A DNA stretch of 64,000 nt from NCBI GenBank assembly GCA_963702035.1, contig OY969700.1:2108001-2172000 (forward strand). Direction: 5' to 3'. Shown one piece after another: positions 1 through 7,154 of this stretch. Made by a program: the position numbers and the translations under genes. Under the pieces are notes generated by a model. It made no database searches, was not told the origin of the DNA, and saw nothing but the letters and a program-made list of their open reading frames with translations. Within the stretch, counting starts at the first letter, position 1. Each line of letters starts with the position of its first letter. The stretch is from VRUE01 sp963702035 (GTDB lineage Bacteria; Actinomycetota; Thermoleophilia; Solirubrobacterales; 70-9).

Positions 1-512
1 GCGCAGGTGGCGCAGCTCGGCGCCGACCAGGCCCGCCCCCGCCCCAGGCAGATCAGCGCCGTGGCGCGCATCCGCCGCGCCTCGGTGGGCTGGGCGGCGG
101 CGAGGCGCAGGTAGCCCTCGATCTCTCCCTCCCCATAGGGGGCCTTGGCGCGCTCGCGGGGCAGCGGCGCCGGCTCGGGCCGCGGAGCCGCCCGATGGGC
201 GCGGGCGAGCGCCCGCAGGTTGGTCCTCAGCGTGCGCCGCGTCGCCGCCGAGACCGCCGCGCAGCCGGTGAGGACGAAGCGCTCGATCGTCGCCTCTGCC
301 AGCAGCGTCTCGGCGCAGAGCTCCATCCCCACCGACTCGCCGAAGGCGGCCAGCCGCCCGGCGGCGTAGAGCAGGGCCTTGGCCCTCTCGCGCGTGCGCG
401 GCGCGGCCCGCGCCGCCGCGGAGCGGGCGAAGCCCGCCGCCTCGGGGGAGAGGGAGGCGGGGGCGTAGGCGCGGATCGCCGCCGCCGCGAGGTCAGCCGC
501 TCGGGGACCCAT
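1..512 (-). pseudogene. Tyrosine recombinase (site-specific integrase) N-terminal part, frameshifted, runs off left edge
   Basis: An open frame starts at an ATG at 512 on the minus strand and reads about 155 codons of an alpha-helical, Ala/Arg-rich protein resembling the core-binding (SAM-like) domain of actinobacterial tyrosine recombinases. Near the window edge it reads LICLG and then loses sense. Adding one G to the four-base C run at 42-45 restores LICLGAGAGLVGAELRHLR, which matches the start of the catalytic domain in this family. This is therefore a one-base deletion in a homopolymer, either a real lesion or an assembly error. The catalytic R..HxxR..Y residues lie outside the window. 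It diverges from the DUF6788 gene, with a 24-bp palindrome between them. No product family beyond integrase can be fixed. Confidence 0.6.
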
Positions 513-516
513 GGTA

Positions 517-540
517 TCCGACAGTAGCGCTACTATCGGA
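517..540. promoter_or_regulatory. 24-bp palindrome between integrase and DUF6788 gene
   Basis: TCCGACAGTAGC followed directly by GCTACTATCGGA is an inverted repeat with 11 of 12 positions paired; its core AGTAGCGCTACT (523-534) is perfect. It lies 4 bp upstream of the integrase start codon and 28 bp upstream of the DUF6788 start. It could be an operator controlling both divergent genes, or a recombination site for the neighbouring tyrosine recombinase. The sequence cannot separate the two. Confidence 0.5.
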
Positions 541-568
541 CAGACCGACGTAGGATCGCGAGTCACCC

Positions 569-892
569 ATGAACGAGACCGCCGAGACCCGCCTGCGCGA
601 GCTCACCGCCGAGCTCGCCGAGATCGGCTTCGCCCTGCCGGGGACGATCAACGTGGCGATGAATCGCTGCGGCAAGCCCAACTGCGCCTGCAAGGCCGAC
701 CCGCCCAAGCTGCACGGCCCCTACGTCACCTGGACGCGCAAGGTCGGGGGCAAGACCGTCACCCGCCGCCTCTCGGCCGAGCAGTTGGAGCGCTACCGGC
801 CCTGGTTCGATAACCGCCGCCGGCTGCGCGAGCTCACCGCAGAGCTCGAGGCGCTCTCGCTCGAGGTCGCCGAGCGAGCCGAGGGCTGGTAG
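569..892 (+). CDS. DUF6788 family protein
   Basis: 107 residues. It has the family pattern MNRCGKPNCACKADPPKLHG (residues about 30-49) followed by GPYVTWTRKVGGKTVTR, a conserved EQ..RY..WFDN segment and a Leu/Glu-rich helical tail. The three Cys and one His in the first motif suggest a metal-binding or DNA-contacting knuckle, but no biochemical function is known to me. Such genes are frequently found beside recombinases and transposases in high-GC actinobacteria, and here it is divergent from a tyrosine recombinase, so an accessory role in mobility is a reasonable inference. The ATG at 569 follows the palindrome; a weak AGGA lies at about 552. Confidence 0.75.
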   Translation: MNETAETRLRELTAELAEIGFALPGTINVAMNRCGKPNCACKADPPKLHGPYVTWTRKVGGKTVTRRLSAEQLERYRPWFDNRRRLRELTAELEALSLEVAERAEGW

Positions 893-997
893 CCCGCTGA
901 ATCGGGCGCCGGAGCCGATCGGCGCCGGCGCTGAGCACCCGGTCGGTGTGGTCTCGCGCCGCTTAACGTGTGATCGCTGCGAAAGCGGTCCACGCGA

Positions 998-1017
998 AAC
1001 CGCATCAGCATGCGGTT
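998..1017. terminator. Hairpin between convergent DUF6788 and AbiEii genes
   Basis: AACCGCAT-CAGC-ATGCGGTT, a perfect 8-bp stem with a 4-base loop, lies in the 257-bp gap 893-1149 between two convergent genes. It has no clear T tract, so it is a candidate bidirectional terminator only. The rest of the gap shows no gene I can support on either strand. Confidence 0.35.
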
Positions 1018-1149
1018 GATCGCAAACGTGAAGACCTCACTGGAGGAAGTGGCTGCACGTCGGCGGTTTCGCTTTTCAGGACCACTCCAACCGCCCCCTG
1101 AAGAGTGCCCCGTTACTGGCACGAGGGGCTGAAATCGCGCAGACGCGAC

Positions 1150-1923
1150 TCAATTCGCGAGAGCGAAGCGCAACTCACGCCTGACCGCGCGCAAGACGCC
1201 GTCGAACTCCGGCGGCGATGCGATGTAGTCGATCAGCTCCCTGTCCCATCGCTCCTCCCACCGCAGTACGCGATCGGCAAACGATTCGCCGAAACGACCG
1301 GGGTCGCGGTCGCGATGGCGCGCCTTGCGTTCGAACAGCGGCCAGATCGCCTCGGCATCGACGCCGTTCACCACGAGCAGCTCGTACAGGTCGTAAAGAT
1401 CGCGGCACTGCAGGCGCTGCATGACGCAGCGCAGCTTCTCGGCGGCGATCTCCTCGAGCGTGTAGACGCGGCACTGGCCTTCCCTTTGATCTTCGTAGCG
1501 ATGCCTGATCGCCAGGGTCGCCGTCTCTTCGACGAGCTCGTCGGCTGCCAGGTCGAGCTTCACGAAGCGCGGCTTGGAGACGAGGGGACCGACGTATTGA
1601 ATGCGGGGCGGGGTCCTCTCATCCAGCTCGAGCAGCGGAAAGCCGACCCACTCCCTGCACTCGGCCAGCGCCTCCGCGATCAAGCGGTTCGCACCCCCGA
1701 CATCGAGGACACCCGTCAGGCTGAAGTCCAGATCGGCCGAGTAGCGATAGTCCTCGAGGTGGCAGAGCCTGAGGGAGGTCCCGCCCTTGAGGACGAGTTG
1801 CTGCTCCCGGTCGTGCCCGGAGATGGCGGTCAGAGCGTGTGCGAGGACATAGTCGCGCTCGACCGCGGGGGCAGACAGGCCGTCCTCATCGGCCCGGCGC
1901 TTGATCGCGTTCTGGTGGATCAC
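1150..1923 (-). CDS. abiEii: AbiEii/AbiGii-type nucleotidyltransferase toxin of a type IV toxin-antitoxin pair
   Basis: 257 residues from the GTG at 1923, whose GTGA overlaps the stop of the upstream antitoxin by 4 bp; a longer frame exists upstream but only mirrors the antitoxin gene. The DNA-polymerase-beta-like core is intact: KGGTSLRLC with the downstream D-x-D (SADLDFSLTG), then KLDL, and YTLEEIAAEKLRC...RDLYDLYEL, which is the family's Lys and C-terminal motif. AbiEii proteins transfer nucleotides (GTP, or other NTPs in relatives such as MenT, where tRNA is the target). It should act in the cytoplasm, held in check by the AbiEi product. This is the only complete AbiE module in the window. 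Confidence 0.88.
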   Translation of the reverse strand: MIHQNAIKRRADEDGLSAPAVERDYVLAHALTAISGHDREQQLVLKGGTSLRLCHLEDYRYSADLDFSLTGVLDVGGANRLIAEALAECREWVGFPLLELDERTPPRIQYVGPLVSKPRFVKLDLAADELVEETATLAIRHRYEDQREGQCRVYTLEEIAAEKLRCVMQRLQCRDLYDLYELLVVNGVDAEAIWPLFERKARHRDRDPGRFGESFADRVLRWEERWDRELIDYIASPPEFDGVLRAVRRELRFALAN

Positions 1924-2711
1924 TGCGCGATTTCCTCTGCGACCGTCCGGGAGTCGACCGGCCAGCGGATGCGCCACCGGCTGTCCCGGAACGCCGCCCT
2001 CGATTCGCGCAGCCCGGGGTCCAGGTCGAGGTCCCAGTCGGGTGGGACCAGAGGTTCCAGCTTCCCGGCGAGCCCGGCGAGCTCCAGGCGATCGGCAAGC
2101 GACCCGACCCTTCGCAGGGCCGGGCCGCAACCCAGCTGCTCGGCAAGATCGTGCAGACGGGTCGGGTCAGGACCGGAGGCGGCGAGCGCCTCGGCGAGAG
2201 GGAAGTACCCGCCGACGAGATCCGGCCGCGCGGCGGCGTCCAGCAGCGCCCGCTCCAGATCCGAGACCAGAGCGCCGAACCCGGCCGGCTCGGTGCCGAG
2301 CTCGACGGTGTCGGGCCGCTCGAAGACGACCTCAAGAGGGCGCCCACTTACCACGGCGCTTGCGATGCGATGCGGCGAGGCGATCTGGATGGTGCGAACG
2401 GGTCGGGTCAGGAGCCCGTGGAAGTCCAGCGCGGAGTGGTAGGCGATCCTGTGGGCGCGCCCGTCAACCAGCGCCGCGACTGCGAGCGCCACGTCCTCCG
2501 AGGAGGCCCGCGTACCGAGGAGGCCGATCTGGCGGATCGCGTAGCGACCGCGGGCCACCTGGTCGACCAGCCCCGCGCGGCGCCACCGCGCGAGCAGATT
2601 GGATGCCGCGCTCGGGGAGATCCCCAATTCTTCCCGCAGCTCTCGGCTCGTCAGCGTGGTCCTGCCGACGGCAAGACGATCGTCAAGGGGTTTGAGCGAC
2701 AGGCGTGGCAT
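1920..2711 (-). CDS. abiEi: AbiEi-type antitoxin/transcriptional repressor
   Basis: 263 residues. An N-terminal winged helix-turn-helix (SRELREELGISPSAASNLLARWRRAGLVDQVARGRYAI, here cited as residues about 23-60) is followed by the AbiEi C-terminal domain, with the characteristic YHSALDFHGLL and IQIASP segments. AbiEi proteins repress their own operon by binding inverted repeats and counter the nucleotidyltransferase toxin without stable complex formation. The toxin gene follows with a 4-bp overlap, so the two are translationally coupled. Two overlapping palindromes lie just upstream (2733-2752). Start ATG at 2711, with a TAAAAT-like -10 about 20 bp upstream. Confidence 0.87.
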   Translation of the reverse strand: MPRLSLKPLDDRLAVGRTTLTSRELREELGISPSAASNLLARWRRAGLVDQVARGRYAIRQIGLLGTRASSEDVALAVAALVDGRAHRIAYHSALDFHGLLTRPVRTIQIASPHRIASAVVSGRPLEVVFERPDTVELGTEPAGFGALVSDLERALLDAAARPDLVGGYFPLAEALAASGPDPTRLHDLAEQLGCGPALRRVGSLADRLELAGLAGKLEPLVPPDWDLDLDPGLRESRAAFRDSRWRIRWPVDSRTVAEEIAQ

Positions 2712-2732
2712 TGGTTTTCAAAACGCATTTTA

Positions 2733-2752
2733 CACGTCTAACGTGAATTCAC
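2733..2752. promoter_or_regulatory. Candidate AbiEi operator: two overlapping palindromes
   Basis: CACGT-CTA-ACGTG (2733-2745) overlaps the perfect 10-bp palindrome GTGAATTCAC (2743-2752), both just upstream of the abiEi start and next to a -10-like TAAAAT on the minus strand. Known AbiEi repressors bind a pair of inverted repeats in their own promoter, so this is the natural operator candidate. Confidence 0.55.
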
Positions 2753-2767
2753 AGCGTCTGTCACACT

Positions 2768-3379
2768 TCAAGCCCACAGGGGGGTTGGCGACGGGGTCAC
2801 CGCCGCGAGGGCGGCGCTTACCGCGTCGGGGCGCCCGCGCTGTCGGGCCTCCTCTTCCAGTTTCCGCGCCGTGAGCAGCCCGCGGCCAAGCGCCTGCCAC
2901 ACAGCCATTTCCAGTTGCTCGGGCTGAATTTCCCCGGCTACGTCGACGAGCGTTCGCGCCGGGGCGGTTAGGCGGAGCCCTTCGCGCCAGACCGTGTCGA
3001 CCTCTTCCTCGTCGGGGCGGGTGTGGATAACGACGCCGGAGGGGCGGCGCAGGCCTCGATATCGACGTCCGAGGAGCAGGTGGACCGCATTGGGAATGTT
3101 GTCGCTGAGATCGAGGAGGGCGAGCGCGCTCTGGTGCGAGAGGACGGCCTTCTCGGCGCCGACCGCCATCCACTTCTCCCGCATCTCGTCGTCTTCCGGG
3201 CGAGGGGAGCCGGGCAGGCGATAGAGCCCGCGCCGCACCCGCTCGAACCGGGTCCGGCGCACGTAGTGGCTCAAGAGCTGGCTGCTGATTCCACGCTCGC
3301 GGGCCTGGCTCGTGGTGAAGTAGCCATGCTGCGCGTAGGCGGTCGCCTCAAGCCCGAGCACGTCAGGTTTGTCATGCAT
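2768..3379 (-). CDS. AbiEi-family antitoxin without a cognate toxin
   Basis: 203 residues from the ATG at 3379. The N-terminus (AYAQHGYFTTSQARERGIS, then a YRLPG wing) is the winged HTH common to type IV antitoxins; the centre has SHQSALALLDLSD and IPNAVHLL, matching the YHSAL/IHI segments of AbiEi relatives; and the end has RTLVDVAGEI. No nucleotidyltransferase follows: the next gene downstream is a second abiEi. It is either an orphan antitoxin or a regulator whose toxin was lost. I prefer the internal ATG at 3379 to the one at 3436 because a TATACT box lies 6 bases upstream of it, suggesting a leaderless transcript, and the box sits inside a palindrome. Confidence 0.75.
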   Translation of the reverse strand: MHDKPDVLGLEATAYAQHGYFTTSQARERGISSQLLSHYVRRTRFERVRRGLYRLPGSPRPEDDEMREKWMAVGAEKAVLSHQSALALLDLSDNIPNAVHLLLGRRYRGLRRPSGVVIHTRPDEEEVDTVWREGLRLTAPARTLVDVAGEIQPEQLEMAVWQALGRGLLTARKLEEEARQRGRPDAVSAALAAVTPSPTPLWA

Positions 3380-3382
3380 AAG

Positions 3383-3397
3383 CAAAGTATAACTTTG
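3383..3397. promoter_or_regulatory. Palindromic operator over a -10 box
   Basis: CAAAGT-ATA-ACTTTG is a perfect inverted repeat. On the minus strand it contains TATACT, which ends 6 bases before the ATG of the downstream AbiEi-like gene. This is the expected geometry for an autorepressed leaderless promoter. Confidence 0.5.
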
Positions 3398-3502
3398 TTT
3401 TCGCGGACATATGATTTGAGGCGCGCCGGATTGCATCCCGAAACGAGGGTCCTCGGCGCACAGGGAGGGCGCGATCCCATCGACGTTGACTTGACTTGAA
3501 AT

Positions 3503-3574
3503 GTTGCAAAATGCAACTGATGAATCGTCACGGCGTGCTAAAGTCTATACGCTGATTAAGTTGCAAAAAGCAAC
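3503..3574. promoter_or_regulatory. Two copies of a palindromic operator, 57 bp apart
   Basis: GTTGCAAAATGCAAC (3503-3517) and GTTGCAAAAAGCAAC (3560-3574) are near-identical inverted repeats sharing GTTGC...GCAAC arms. Both lie upstream of the AbiEi-like gene that starts at 3595. A TATACG box (3545-3550) lies between them. Two matched sites around a promoter fit cooperative autorepression by a type IV antitoxin. The whole stretch is A/T-rich compared with its surroundings. Confidence 0.6.
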
Positions 3575-3594
3575 GTTTTAAGAAAAATCGATCC

Positions 3595-4158
3595 ATGCCT
3601 GGACGGAACTACAACGCGCTTGCGACGATCGCTGCCGAGCAGCAGGGCCTGGTCACCCCTGCCGATGCCCGAGAGGCGGGCATCGATCCTCATCGCCTGG
3701 TGGATATGGAGCGTCGGGGGACGATCGAGCGGGCTGCCCGGGGCGTCTATCGCTTTCCGCTCCTCGCGCCCAATCCTGAACTCGGACAGCTAGCCGAGGC
3801 GACGTTGTGGGCGGATCGGCGCGGGACCCTCTCCCACGACACGGCTCTCGATCTGCACGAGCTCTGCGACATCAACCCTGCCCAGATCCACATCACGATC
3901 CCGACCGCGTACAGGCTTCAGAAGCCGGTGCCGAAGCTCTACCGAATCCACCAGGGAGATCTCGAAAGAGGCGAGCGGACCTTCTACGAAGGCATCCCGA
4001 TCGTCACGCCCTATCGCGCGATCACCGAGGGAATCGAAACCGGCGTTCGGGCCGACCTGTTGCGCCAGGCGATCGACACGGCTCGACGCCGCGGCCTAGT
4101 TCGCGGCCCGCAGCTGAGGCGACTTCGCAAGATGCTCGCTGCCAGGGGCCGAGGGTGA
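3595..4158 (+). CDS. AbiEi-family antitoxin (partner toxin truncated)
   Basis: 187 residues. Winged HTH at the N-terminus (LATIAAEQQGLVTPADAREA, residues about 8-27; wing ending in GVYRFP), then SHDTALDLHELCDINPAQIH and ITIPTAYRLQK, the conserved AbiEi segments, and a PYRAITEGIETG region. It is preceded by paired palindromes at 3503-3574. The next reading frame begins with a GTG that overlaps the stop codon by 4 bp, exactly as in the complete AbiE pair at 1150-2711, but that toxin is broken. The antitoxin itself shows no lesion, so it may persist as a repressor. Confidence 0.8.
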   Translation: MPGRNYNALATIAAEQQGLVTPADAREAGIDPHRLVDMERRGTIERAARGVYRFPLLAPNPELGQLAEATLWADRRGTLSHDTALDLHELCDINPAQIHITIPTAYRLQKPVPKLYRIHQGDLERGERTFYEGIPIVTPYRAITEGIETGVRADLLRQAIDTARRRGLVRGPQLRRLRKMLAARGRG

Positions 4159-4466
4159 GCTTCCCGAAGCAGAAGAAACCCCGAAGCTGGCGAGTCCTGC
4201 AGGAGTGGATTCGCCACTACGCCGACCAAGAGGAGCTGCCCCAATCCCGCGTCCGCCGTGCCGTGTCATTCATGCTCGTCGCCCTCCCGCTCGATCGCTC
4301 GCTCGACGAGGAGGGCAACCCGCTCTTCCTGGTCAAGGGCGGCGCCGGCTCTCACCGTCCGCCCGCATCACCGCCGGCAGCACCTCGCGGATCGTGGCGA
4401 GGATGCTGTTTGCGATCAGGGCGTGGGTCTGGGCGCGGTTGGCGCCGCGGCCGGAGATCCAGTTGA
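4155..4466 (+). pseudogene. Truncated AbiEii-type nucleotidyltransferase toxin
   Basis: A GTG at 4155 overlaps the antitoxin stop (GTGA). About 64 codons match the AbiEii N-terminus: basic start, SRVRRAVSFMLVALPLDR helix, then NPLFLVKGG, the first nucleotidyltransferase motif. Homology stops abruptly just after KGG (about 4347). The remaining frame to the stop at 4466 is antisense to a TetR-like tail and makes no protein sense. The metal-binding D-x-D and all later motifs are missing, so the toxin cannot be active. The junction looks like an illegitimate recombination or deletion endpoint. Confidence 0.75.
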
Positions 4467-4557
4467 CGATCGCCCGCTCGATCATGCCGAGCGTGGCGCG
4501 CATCGTGAACAGGGCCGCGGGCGACGGCGAAGAAGAGACCCGCTTGTCGCCGTTAGC
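4350..4557 (-). pseudogene. Fragment of a TetR-family regulator, C-terminal domain
   Basis: Minus-strand codons after a TAA at 4560-4558 read a helical segment containing MRATLGMIERAIVNW, then RAQTHALIANSILATIREVL. This resembles the ligand-binding domain of TetR regulators of this type of genome. There is no HTH and no start codon, and the segment ends where the truncated AbiEii toxin begins. It is a remnant left by the same rearrangement. Confidence 0.5.
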
Positions 4558-4595
4558 TTATTGGCGCACGTCAATAACGCCAGGGTTTGAACTCG

Positions 4596-6656
4596 ATGAA
4601 GGAGAAGAACTTGCTTTCACGCCGCGTCCGCGCCGTCGTCGCACTGACGGCCGCCCTTGTCCTGACCGCCGTTCTCGTCCCGGGCGCGGCCCTCGCCGCC
4701 GGTACGGGAAGTGTGGTGCACGGCACCGTCCCGCTGCGGGGGATGAACATCGTCCTGCTTGCGGCCAAGCCCGGCGCCAAGGGGCCGGCGACGCTCGGTA
4801 GCACCCGCAGCGCCCGTGGTGGCGCCTTCGTCCTGCACTACCGCCGCGGCGGCAGCGGCACGGTCAAGTACCTGCTCGCCACGCGGCCCGGCGGCGGCGC
4901 TGAAGCCGGCTTCCCGGTCGCCGGGAATACCTACCGCCTCGCCGCGGCGCTGGGCGCCGGCCCGGTGCCGCGCAGGGCGACGCTCAACGAGCGCACCACG
5001 GTGGCGGCCGGCTACGCGCTGGCCCAGTTCATCGACGGCGGTGAGGTTGCCGGCAAGAACCCCGGCCTGAGCAACGCCGCGGCGATGGCCGGCAACCTGG
5101 TCCGCACCCGCGGCGGCACGTTGAGCAGGGTGCTGCGGACCTTCCCGAACGGCAACTCGACCTCGACCCTGCGCACTTTCGGCTCGCTCGCCAACCTGCT
5201 CGGCGACTGCCGCGCCCAGAGCCGGCGCTGCGCCAACTTGCTCAGGCTCACCGGCGCTCCGGGATCCGGTCCGGCAGCGGACACGCTCGCCGCGACCGTC
5301 AACCTTGCCCACTACCCCTGGCACAACACCGAAGCGCTGTTCAACCTCTCGCTGCGCGGCCGGAGGCGCTTCAAGCCGGCCCTGCCGCCGGGCCGGGAAC
5401 CCGATGCCTGGACCCTGGCGCTGCGCTTCGAAGGCGGTCGCCCGCAGGGGCTCGACGGCCCCGGCAACTTCGCGATCGACGCCAAGGGCGGCATCTGGGT
5501 CGGCAACAACTACGAATACAGCCGCGAATCGACGAAGCCGACCTGTTTCGGCCGCTCCCTGTTCCGCTTCACCCCGACCGGGCGCTACTACCCGGGCTCG
5601 CCGTACGAAAGCGGCGGCACCAGCGGCGTCGGCTTCGGGATCACGATCGACCGCGACGAACACGTCTGGGTCGGCAACTTCGGCTTCGAAGGCAAGGGCT
5701 GCAGGCAAGCGGCGCCGCACAACAGCGTCTCCGAGTATCTGCCCAACGGCAGGGCGCTCTCGCCGGATCTGCAGAAGACCGGCCTCGCGCACAACGAAAA
5801 GGGCGAAATCGTCGAGACCTACAAAGGCGGCTGGGAAGTCGGGGACATCTTCTGGCCGCAGGCGACCGTCGCCGACGTCAACAACAACATCTGGGTCGCC
5901 AACTGCGGCAACAACAGCGTCACCGAGATCCCGAACGGCGAACCGCGCCTTGCGGTCAACTACCCCGAAGCGCACTTTGCCCCAGCGCTCGGCTTCGACT
6001 TCAGCCGGCCCTTCGGCGCCGCCACCGACGACGAAGGCAACGTCTACGTCGGCGCCAACGGCAGCGCCACCGTGGTCAAGATCGGGCCGAACGGCGAAGT
6101 CCTCGGCCGCTTCCAGGGCGGCGGCCTGCACCGGCCGTTGGGCCTCGCCACCGACAGTCGTGGCAACGTCTGGGTCTCCAACTCGACCTGGGTCGTGGCG
6201 CCGTGCGTCGGCCAGTTCTACCCCGAGAACGGGCCGGCGGCAGGCGGCAGCGTCACGCTGATCAAGAGCAACGGCCAGATCTCCCAGCAGAGCCCCTACG
6301 AAGGCGGCGGCGTCAAAAACGCCTGGGGAATCGCGGTCAACGGCGAAGACAAGGTCTGGGTCGCCAACTTCAGCGGCCGTCGCCTGACCGAGCTCTGCGG
6401 CACCAGCCCGCGGAACTGCCCGCCCGGCAAGAGGCAGACGGGCGCCCCGATCTCACCGGAAAAGACCGGCTACGGCTTTGACGGCCTGGTCCGCAACACC
6501 GGCGTCGCGATCGACCCCTCGGGCAACGTCTGGCTCGCCAACAACTGGAAGAACGTCCCGATCCAGACCAACCCCGGTGGCTACCAGATCGTCGCCTACC
6601 TGGGGATGGCCGCCCCGATCAAGACGCCGCAGATCGGCGAGCCGGAAGCGCCGTAG
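4596..6656 (+). CDS. Secreted NHL-repeat beta-propeller protein
   Basis: 686 residues from the ATG at 4596 (AGGG 10 bases upstream); a TTG at 4587 would add three residues. The N-terminus is a signal peptide: basic KEKNLLSRRVR, a long Ala/Leu/Val core and ALAA cleavage. Residues about 35-110 form a small beta domain (carboxypeptidase-regulatory-like by eye). From residue about 280 come repeated NFAIDAKGGIWVGNN, WVGNFGF, NNIWVANCGNNSV, NVYVGANGSATV, GNVWVSNS and NVWLANN units, each a blade of an NHL/Vgb-like propeller. Family members bind extracellular ligands or act as lyases; no catalytic set is evident here. It stands alone, with no operon partner. Confidence 0.8.
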   Translation: MKEKNLLSRRVRAVVALTAALVLTAVLVPGAALAAGTGSVVHGTVPLRGMNIVLLAAKPGAKGPATLGSTRSARGGAFVLHYRRGGSGTVKYLLATRPGGGAEAGFPVAGNTYRLAAALGAGPVPRRATLNERTTVAAGYALAQFIDGGEVAGKNPGLSNAAAMAGNLVRTRGGTLSRVLRTFPNGNSTSTLRTFGSLANLLGDCRAQSRRCANLLRLTGAPGSGPAADTLAATVNLAHYPWHNTEALFNLSLRGRRRFKPALPPGREPDAWTLALRFEGGRPQGLDGPGNFAIDAKGGIWVGNNYEYSRESTKPTCFGRSLFRFTPTGRYYPGSPYESGGTSGVGFGITIDRDEHVWVGNFGFEGKGCRQAAPHNSVSEYLPNGRALSPDLQKTGLAHNEKGEIVETYKGGWEVGDIFWPQATVADVNNNIWVANCGNNSVTEIPNGEPRLAVNYPEAHFAPALGFDFSRPFGAATDDEGNVYVGANGSATVVKIGPNGEVLGRFQGGGLHRPLGLATDSRGNVWVSNSTWVVAPCVGQFYPENGPAAGGSVTLIKSNGQISQQSPYEGGGVKNAWGIAVNGEDKVWVANFSGRRLTELCGTSPRNCPPGKRQTGAPISPEKTGYGFDGLVRNTGVAIDPSGNVWLANNWKNVPIQTNPGGYQIVAYLGMAAPIKTPQIGEPEAP

Positions 6657-6819
6657 AGGCCGGACCCGACCGCGTGCCGGCGTCGAAGATCACCCCCCAA
6701 GCTACCCCGCCTACGCCGACGTCTATCCCGATCATCGACGCCAAGCGTTACAAGGACGAGGTCGAAGTTCGCAAGCATGTCATCCTCACTGCGGAGAAAC
6801 TCGAGCGAAGGAGGGCAAT

Positions 6820-7116
6820 ATGTATGCACGCGTGGCGATGTTCAAGGGCGGTGATGGAGCAAAGGCCGCCGCCGAGATCAGCGCTCGAAACGAGGCCGAG
6901 GGCGGCCCACCGCCAGGGCTTCCGGCCAAAAAGCTCCTGATCCTCAACGACGCCGAGGGCAAGAAGGCAATCGCGATCGCCTTCTTCGACAGTGAGGAGG
7001 ACTACCGCCAGGGTGACGAGACGCTGAACTCGATGTCACCTCCCAGCGGGGACAACGACATGGGCGAGCGCGTCGCCGTGGAGAAGTTCGAGGTGGTGCT
7101 GGAACTGGAGACCTGA
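6820..7116 (+). CDS. Small dimeric alpha/beta-barrel protein (ABM/stress-barrel type)
   Basis: 98 residues with a strong ribosome site (GAAGGAGGG, 6808-6816) before the ATG at 6820. The chain begins MYARVAMFKGGDG and ends VAVEKFEVVLELE, with KLLILNDAEGKKAIAIAFFD and DETLNSMSPP in between. This is the beta-alpha-beta-beta pattern of ferredoxin-like dimeric barrels such as antibiotic-biosynthesis monooxygenase relatives. Proteins of this exact type (MYARV..., ...ETLNAMSPP...) are common in actinobacteria and have no assigned reaction. The gap 6657-6819 in front holds no gene I can support. Confidence 0.65.
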   Translation: MYARVAMFKGGDGAKAAAEISARNEAEGGPPPGLPAKKLLILNDAEGKKAIAIAFFDSEEDYRQGDETLNSMSPPSGDNDMGERVAVEKFEVVLELET

Positions 7117-7154
7117 GCAGGAGGGACCTCTCACCCCACTCGCCGGCCGTACCT

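Noticed and set aside
793..1122. A 109-codon minus-strand frame in the gap after DUF6788
   Set aside because: No domain, and it overlaps DUF6788; composition not protein-like.
4617..6131. A 504-codon minus-strand frame opposite the NHL protein
   Set aside because: Antisense artefact of the repeated, GC-rich beta-propeller codons.
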